Shown here: one piece after another, positions 58,126-64,000 of the stretch
Numbering within the stretch: the first letter of the stretch is position 1
How the letters are laid out: the number at the start of each line of letters is the position of its first letter
Origin: Orychophragmus violaceus
Taxonomy: Eukaryota > Streptophyta > Magnoliopsida > Brassicales > Brassicaceae
Length of the DNA: 64,000 nucleotides
Assembly (NCBI GenBank): GCA_030180135.1
Contig: CM058240.1
Location: forward strand, 74,023,581 to 74,087,580
Direction: 5' to 3'
Notes under the pieces: model-generated
Database searches by the model: none
Seen by the model: only the letters and a program-made list of their open reading frames with translations
Told to the model about the DNA's origin: nothing
Program-made: the position numbers and the translations under genes

Positions 58126-58143
58126 TCCCCGGCAACGGCGCCA
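58126..58143 (-). other. Primer-binding site, tRNA-Asp (Athila type)
   Basis: The minus strand reads TGGCGCCGTTGCCGGGGA a few bases inside the 5' LTR. This is the primer site characteristic of Athila-clade elements. Confidence 0.93.
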
Positions 58144-58149
58144 AAAACC

Positions 58150-59326
58150 TGATAGGTCAAGAATTATCCCTATTCTAACTGCAAGTGCACAGAAATGCAA
58201 CTGTAGTACAAAGGGTATCGAATCCACAGAGACTCAAGTTCACACGACAGATTATATGTTTTCAAACTTAGCTAAGTCAATCAGGTGAAAGCAGTAAACA
58301 AGCAAATGAATTTAAAAAGGTGTTTTCAATAGGAAAAGACGCTAGACTTAGGAAGTTCTCAGAAAATCATGCAGTGACAGACAGTCGATTATAAGGATTC
58401 AGATTAAACACAGGTTAGGAACTAGAATCGCAAATGTTAATAATTCAACTCTCACTGTGATTATTATCTATGTCTAGCAACCTAATGATTCAAATCTCTT
58501 TGCAATCTTAGAGTTCTAGACAAGCATTAATAGCAAGTTCTTTGGTTCACAATTCTCTAGATCAAATCTCTTTGCATCTAAACAAATTGCTCACACTAGT
58601 TATGTCAGATTATAATTCACACTCTCGTGCCAAATTAGTTATTTAAGATCTAACCTCTACGTGATCAATCCAGAATTCAGTATTAGTCTCAACTAGGTGA
58701 TGAACGGATAGATTTAGAATCCTAATTATCTAGTGATCTAACAAGACATGAAATCCCTATGAGAATCCCTAAATCTAACTAAGGTTACTACTCGAACATG
58801 AAATCAATAAGACAAGACATGTTGAATAGAAAACAGGACTGAATAGATAATAAGAAATGGGGTTCGAAATCCTTCTCTCAAAGGTTACAAGTAGCAGGAT
58901 CAGCCCCAAGCCAAAATCTCTCAATCTCCAAAATGCAAAGCCAAAACAAAGCAAGAACAAAAGATAGGAGAAAACAACTCTCCAAAACCCTATTAAAAGT
59001 CTAAACACGTTTTGGGGCAAATTTGAAATAAGGAAAATTTCTGGACTTTCTTTCAAATCTTCAAAAGATGCAATAAACTGGCGCATAGCTCTTGTTGGAC
59101 ATCAGTGTCGACCGACACTAAGAGCAGTGTCGGTCGACATTTACTCGTGGTCACGACTCCAACTTCAGCTTCTTGTAGAATGCTCTAGAAACGTCCCAAA
59201 ATTCCTAGCTTTGCTCCAAATGCAAGCTTACCTGTAGAAGACTCGATAGACTCGAAAAGCAAGGTTAAAGACTCAATATATAAACTTATATCATGGTTAA
59301 AAACCTAGAAAAACTATGATATATCA
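58150..59326 (-). repeat. Athila-like 5' LTR (1177 bp)
   Basis: Nearly the same as 31612-32786. Palindrome pair at 59105-59118 and 59127-59140; terminal hairpin 59287-59298/59312-59323. TSD AAGAC follows at 59327. Confidence 0.93.
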
Positions 59327-59331
59327 AAGAC

Positions 59332-60509
59332 ATCTCCCATATTCCAGAAATGTAACCATGCATCATGTGGTAACAACACCAAAAAGATCAAATGATTGTA
59401 CAAACACAGAATAGAGATTTTTGGTAATAACCTCATGTTGAGGTAAAGGATCCTCATAGTGAAGTAAATGAGCCTTACAATGAGGTAAAAATCCTCACAA
59501 AGAAGTAAAGAGTCCTCACAAAGTGGTAATGGTTGCCTAACAACACATACAACAAGAAAAATAATAGGGAAGATGACGGTTGATAATATTTTAAAAGCCT
59601 CAAACTGAGGTAATGAGACCATCTGAAAATTTAAGCAGATGATACATAACCCAAAACCATCAATAGATTCCACCAAAACTGAGAGATTCCAAGAAAGCAA
59701 AAGGACAAAACCTGTTGGAACATAAATCTGGAGCTGGGAAGCTCGAAGAGACGTCATCTAGAGATAGATACAGCGAGCTTGCCATAACTAGGACTAGAAG
59801 ATGCGGTGGTACATGAGAGGCGGACAAGTCCGGCAGGGAGTAGACCGAAAAGGTGGAGTCATGAACCAACTTAACAGAACTGGGAAGGTAGAGGAAATGG
59901 ATAAACCATCAGGCAGAAGCGGCATCGGAGCTTTGGGGGACACGAGCAGTGGAGGGTTCGAAGGTACTTTACCGAAAAGATAGCGAACCATGAAGGTGAG
60001 CAGCGAAAGTTGGAGGCACAGTCAGAGTCTTGCCTGCGAGAAGGTAAGGCGGAAGAGAGAGAAATACAAACTTTGGGGGCAGATCTGATCATGTAAGCAA
60101 AAACAGAGATGGAGACTTGACGAGCGTCAAAGCTGAAGCTGAGGGTGGGGGCGTGAACGGAGAAGAGATGCCAAGGGACGGAGGAGTGGCGCACAATTAA
60201 GACAAAGAGACTAAAGGTGGCGGCAGCGGATTTGGAGCTCAGGAGGAGAGGAAACAAGAGAATCTCCGGCGAGCGGGACACCACCTGAGAAGGAAGACAA
60301 CACCATCATACAAGCGACAGGTAGATGCGGAGGAGCGGTGCCGAAACGAAGGAGAAGAATAGTCCGGAAGTTGAACGTGGCTACCTTGAACTCCATGTCT
60401 GGGAGGGAAAGGATTAGGGCTACATCATCGTCATTGATTTTTTCCAATTAGACAGACCTATTTTAAAATGGTTTTATATCGTATAGTAATGGGATATATC
60501 CTAATAATA
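59332..60509. other. Unassigned sequence between two Athila-like elements
   Basis: The former right neighbour of 31611. Its 59700-60450 part is GC-richer and has several overlapping minus-strand frames (for example 59871-60284, 60211-60447) without a recognised domain; CT-rich composition resembles an untranslated leader or the 5' end of a LINE. A direct repeat GTGAGGA/GTGAGGT-type sequence is seen at 59430-59530. No gene call is made. Confidence 0.4.
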
Positions 60510-61679
60510 TGATATATCATGGTTTTTATAGGTTTTCAACCATGATATATGTGTATATATTGAGTCTTTAACCTTGTATTTGGAGTCTTTAGAGTCTTTT
60601 GGAGGTTTAGGTATGTTTGGAGCTTATCTGGAGATTCTGGGAGCTTTTGGAGTGATTTGGCAGCATACATGGATTTCATAGAGTTCATTGGGTGCGTCTG
60701 CACTGAGTGTCGGGCGACACTGAGCTGAGTGTTGCCCGACACCACTAAAGGACGAAATTCCTGCGCGTCAAAAATACAGCTTTTGGAGATTTGTAATATT
60801 TACCCAGAAGTTTCTCATATTTACAAAAAGGCCCAAAACGTGTTTTAGCTATTAATTAGGTTTTACAGCCACTTGTTAGGCTAAGTTTTATTTAAGCTTT
60901 CTTTGATCAGAGATTAGGAGATTTGGGATCTGGTCTTGTACTCGAGAGAGACTTGATTTCGAACCCTTGTTCTTACTCTTGATTTTATATGATTTCTACT
61001 TTGATTATGTCTATTGTCATGATTGCCATGTCTGAGTAGTTTTCTGGTTAGATTTAGGGATTCTCGTTAGGGATTTCATGGAATTATAGATTGATTTATT
61101 GATTAGGATTCAAAGCATCTAGTTCTTCATCTATGTTGTTCTTAACGCTTAATCTGAATTAGCTACTTGGATTATTGATATCAGATCGATTAGCGCATCG
61201 AGAGTTGGTTAATTGATTAGAAAAGAACCTAGCTGAGCAAATTACCTATTCGCAAAGAGATTTGGCTCAGGGAATTTGTGAACGAAAGAACATGAACTAA
61301 ATGCATGGTAGAACCTTAGAATTCGCAAAGAGATTTGTTCTTCTAGGTTGTTAGACATAGTTAGCATTCGCAGCGAGAGTTGGTTTGTTATATGACTGTG
61401 ATTCTAGTTCTAGAACATCGATATATGAATCATGTTGATTGATTGATCTGTGTTCCTGATTTCCTGAGTATTTCCCTAAGTCTAGCGCCTTCGTTGATTG
61501 ATCACACATCGTTTATTCACTTGTTCTGTTTACTGCTTTCACCCACCTTGCTTAGCTTAATTCGACTGCATACAATCTATCGCGTGAAACTAGAGTCTTT
61601 GTGGATTCGATACCCTTTGTACTACGATTGCATATCTGTTCACTTGCAGTTAAAATAGGGATTAATTCTTGACCTATCA
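60510..61679 (+). repeat. Athila-like 5' LTR (1170 bp)
   Basis: TGATATATCATGG to GACCTATCA. Terminal 13-bp inverted repeat (60512-60524 with 60538-60550) and palindromes GTGTCGGGCGACAC (60707-60720) and GTGTTGCCCGACAC (60729-60742). Confidence 0.93.
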
Positions 61680-61685
61680 AGTTTT

Positions 61686-61703
61686 TGGCACCGTTGCCGG
61701 GGA
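61686..61703 (+). other. Primer-binding site, tRNA-Asp
   Basis: TGGCACCGTTGCCGGGGA, one base different from the minus-strand element's site. Confidence 0.92.
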
Positions 61704-61897
61704 CTCTTTGAGTTCGTCGATAGATTTTGTACTATAATTTAGTCTAAGTATTTTATTTTCTTGTTTACTGACTCTTTTTCGTTTCTCTTTGTTCCTGCAG
61801 AGAAGAACGATCGAGAGCACTTAGTGTCGATCGACATCAACTCAGCGTCGGTCGACACCCTTCACGGATTCAGTCTGGTTTCTAGCAGAAATCTTCA

Positions 61898-63010
61898 ATG
61901 ATGATGAATCGATTGATTTTGATTCAAGATGCAGAAGGTGTTCTGAGAGACCCACAGAACAATCCTTACAATGCTCAGGGACAAAGAATTGATGCTCAAG
62001 GAAATGTGATCCCTGAACCTGAGCAACAGCTTGTTAACCCACATGTTAGAAGGACACTAGCTGACTATAACAGGCCTGATGAGTTCTACGCCAACAGATC
62101 TGCGATTGTGCCTCCTCCTTTTGAAAGAAATGACTTCGAGCTTAAGACTGAGTATTATGCACTTTTGAGGCAGCACCCTTTTCATGGACTTCCACAAGAG
62201 CAGCCTATGGATCACATAGAATATTTTGAGTCATTCATCACTGGGATGAAGTACAATGGAGTGAGTTATGACTTTCTGCACCTCAAACTCTTCCCATATT
62301 CTCTCGCTGGAGAGGCTGCAGCTTGGCTCAAGCAGCTTCCACCTGGGAAGCTAACCACTTGGGATGCAGTGAAGAGAGAGTTCTTAAGGCATTTTTATGA
62401 TGATGCTCGCTCCGATCAGCTCAGACAGGACCTTCTGACATTCACTCAGGGACCTACAGAGCCTCTTAAAGCTGCCTGGGTGAGGTTTAAGATGTACCAA
62501 CGAGACTGCCTTCAGGACTCCAGAGCAGGCCAAGGTATTGATTGAGAACTTGGTAAGCAGCAATAGCGCTAAGAATGCTGATCTGAAGAGGCAAAAATCT
62601 GGTGGGAAAGATGATATCTCACAGATAGCTGAGATGAGGAATAAGATTGACCCTGTCCACAACATTCTGATTAGGAAGATACACCCACATGAGGCATCTG
62701 AGACTGGAGAGTGTGCACAAGAGGCTGTGAATTACATTGGAGGAACTGGATTTCAAAAATATGGCATTCAGAAGCCTTTCCAGCAGCAGCAGAGCAATTC
62801 CTTCACAAGGAACTATGGAGCTTCTTCTTATCAGACACCTCCTGTTACTAATGCTCATGAGAGTAGATTGGAAGCTATGATGGAGAAGTTACTTGAGGGG
62901 CAGATAAAGACCACTGTGGACTTCAACAAGAAGCTTGATGCTGTGTATGAAGATCTGAATAGGAAGTTTGAGTTCTTGAACACTCATATGAGGCAGCTGG
63001 ATACATAAGT
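61898..63010 (+). pseudogene. gag: Athila-like gag
   Basis: 61898-62545 is open (MMMNRLILIQDAEGVLRDPQ; NRSAIVPPPFERNDFELK; GEAAAWLKQLPPGKLTTWDA; FLRHFYDDARSDQLRQDL), the capsid-like gag domain. Near 62515 about 50 codons found in the minus-strand copy (57190-57040) are missing and the frame shifts; the second part (62538-63008) contains EKLLEGQIKTTVDFNKKLD and ends at a TAA. The deletion, frameshift and stop make it defective. Confidence 0.88.
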
Positions 63011-63480
63011 GGGTCAGATTTCAAGCTTAATCAAGGGGAAGTATACTCAGAATACCCACGTCAATGCTATCTCAGTTCAAGTTGAAGATAGGCTGATTCA
63101 GGAAGAAGAATTTGAGGTTAAGACTGTGAAAATCGTGGATAACAGTCGAGAATGCGTAGCTGCAGACTCAGCGTCGCCCGACACTCCACCTCAGTGTCGG
63201 TCGACACCCCTTGAAAGCCCAGAGTTCGAGAGTTTTGACGGACCAAAATCGACCGAGATCGACATTGATATTTTGACTATTGCTCTCGGTGCCGATTGAC
63301 ACCCTCTTAGTGTCGGTCGACACGCAGTTCTGACGGCAAATTCGAGTTCTCATGACGAACAGAAATCAACCATGCCCGACATTGAAGGGTCGACATCACT
63401 TAGTGTCGACCGACACCACTTCTGCGTCGGTCGACGCTACAGTCGGGCAGATCCAATTTCATCCAAATCTGATGTTTTTG
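63009..63480 (+). pseudogene. Gag-protease linker with dense palindromes
   Basis: Open frame with one stop (near 63299). It carries at least six palindromes: GTCGCCCGACAC and GTGTCGGTCGACAC near 63172-63210, GTGTCGGTCGACAC near 63310, GTGTCGACCGACAC and GCGTCGGTCGACG near 63403-63438. They are read as SVDRH/SVGRR-like residues. Confidence 0.82.
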
Positions 63481-64000
63481 CTAAGGAAAGGGTCTACAAA
63501 CCTCCTATACCGTTCCCAAGAGTTCCTATGAGGTCTAAACATAAGCAGAATGTGGTCAAATGCATGGTGGTGATGGATAAGGAGCTGAATGAAACTCCAC
63601 CAGCTGATGCCTCGCGAGTTCATCCTTGTGTGAAGAGATATACGAAGAAGATGGTCTCCACGGATGGTCATTTGAAAGAGGGGGTGATGATTGTAGCTAA
63701 GCGAGTCAGTTCTGTGCTACTGAATCAGATTCCAGAAAAGCTTCCAGATCCAGGAGTCTTTGCGCTAGACTGCTCTATCTTCGAGGATACCTTCAAGCAC
63801 TCTTTATGCGACTTGGGAGCTAGTGCGAACCTCATGCCATACTATGTGGCTGAGAGACTGGGATTGACTGATTTCCAGAAAACTAGGATTTCTCTAATCC
63901 TAGCTGATTGATCAAAGAGGATCCCAGAAGGAGTTCTTGAGGACATCCCTATCAGAGTTGGAAACTACTTGATTCCAACAGACTTCGTGGTGCTGAAATA
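63481..64000 (+). pseudogene. Athila-like protease, cut by the window end
   Basis: AKERVYKPPIPFPRVPMRSK is the conserved lead-in; CDLGASANLMPYY carries the catalytic Asp. A stop (TGA at 63909-63911) interrupts the domain just after LILAD, where the other copies continue RS.R(I/Y)PEG. Closest relative in the window is 1645-1962. Confidence 0.9.

Larger units (their letters stand above)
60510..64000 (+). mobile_element. Athila-like Ty3 retrotransposon, 5' part (continues past the window)
   Basis: 5' LTR 60510-61679, tRNA-Asp primer site, leader, gag (61898-), linker, and protease up to the window end. Same family as the minus-strand element but a different lineage: its LTR palindromes have a CGGGCG core. 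The 5-bp left flank is TAATA; its partner would lie beyond 64000. Confidence 0.92.

Noticed and set aside
59871..60447. Overlapping minus-strand ORFs in GC-rich sequence
   Set aside because: No domain, and 60211-60447 has no ATG at its start; kept as unassigned.

Overview
This window is plant nuclear DNA, almost certainly from a Brassicaceae species close to Arabidopsis and most likely from pericentromeric or other heterochromatic sequence. The evidence is Athila-clade LTR retrotransposons with a tRNA-Asp primer site, copia elements with an initiator-Met primer site, an Rf-like (RFL) PPR pseudogene, an LPP4-like lipid phosphate phosphatase pseudogene with plant introns, and L1-type LINE and SINE remnants. 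I see no intact cellular gene. Nearly all of the 64 kb is transposable elements nested in one another, many with target-site duplications (TSDs) that can be read directly.

Layout. 1-1634: 5' LTR and leader of a minus-strand copia element, inserted in a plus-strand Athila-like element (1635-7469: protease remnant, ATHILA ORF-1/env-like pseudogene, 3' LTR). That element probably sits inside a long LTR of a second family (7470-9483, 'TGTAATA family'), whose insertion cut a PPR gene (9484-10522). A minus-strand LPP4-like pseudogene follows (10817-12224), then a broken LINE carrying a SINE (about 12925-15489). A TIR element (16817-18072) holds a 26-bp minisatellite with a 120-bp MITE inside it.

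18540-30543 is a decayed RE1-like copia element split by a non-autonomous TGTAATA-family element (21098-28868); a truncated LINE sits in that element's 3' LTR. 31612-59326 is one minus-strand Athila-like element with TSD AAGAC. It holds a second TGTAATA element (33817-48388), whose 5' LTR holds a recent copia element (34086-41036, TSD GGTTG), and a TGTAATA solo LTR (50465-54071, TSD ATGAC) that splits its reverse transcriptase/RNase H region. From 60510 to the window end is another Athila-like element, plus strand: 5' LTR, PBS, gag and protease.

The least explained signals are structural. (i) The transcribed part of the 3.6-kb TGTAATA LTRs holds nested hairpins and an exact 48-bp-period hairpin array; base changes on one arm are matched on the other between copies. 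(ii) The Athila-like elements carry many short palindromes around CGAYCG, paired as inverted repeats in the LTRs, with the core sequence differing by element. (iii) The copia element at 34086-41036 has almost identical LTRs and an open gag frame but a ruined pol, which suggests mobilisation in trans; its 5' LTR holds an inverted and direct patchwork of its own termini.
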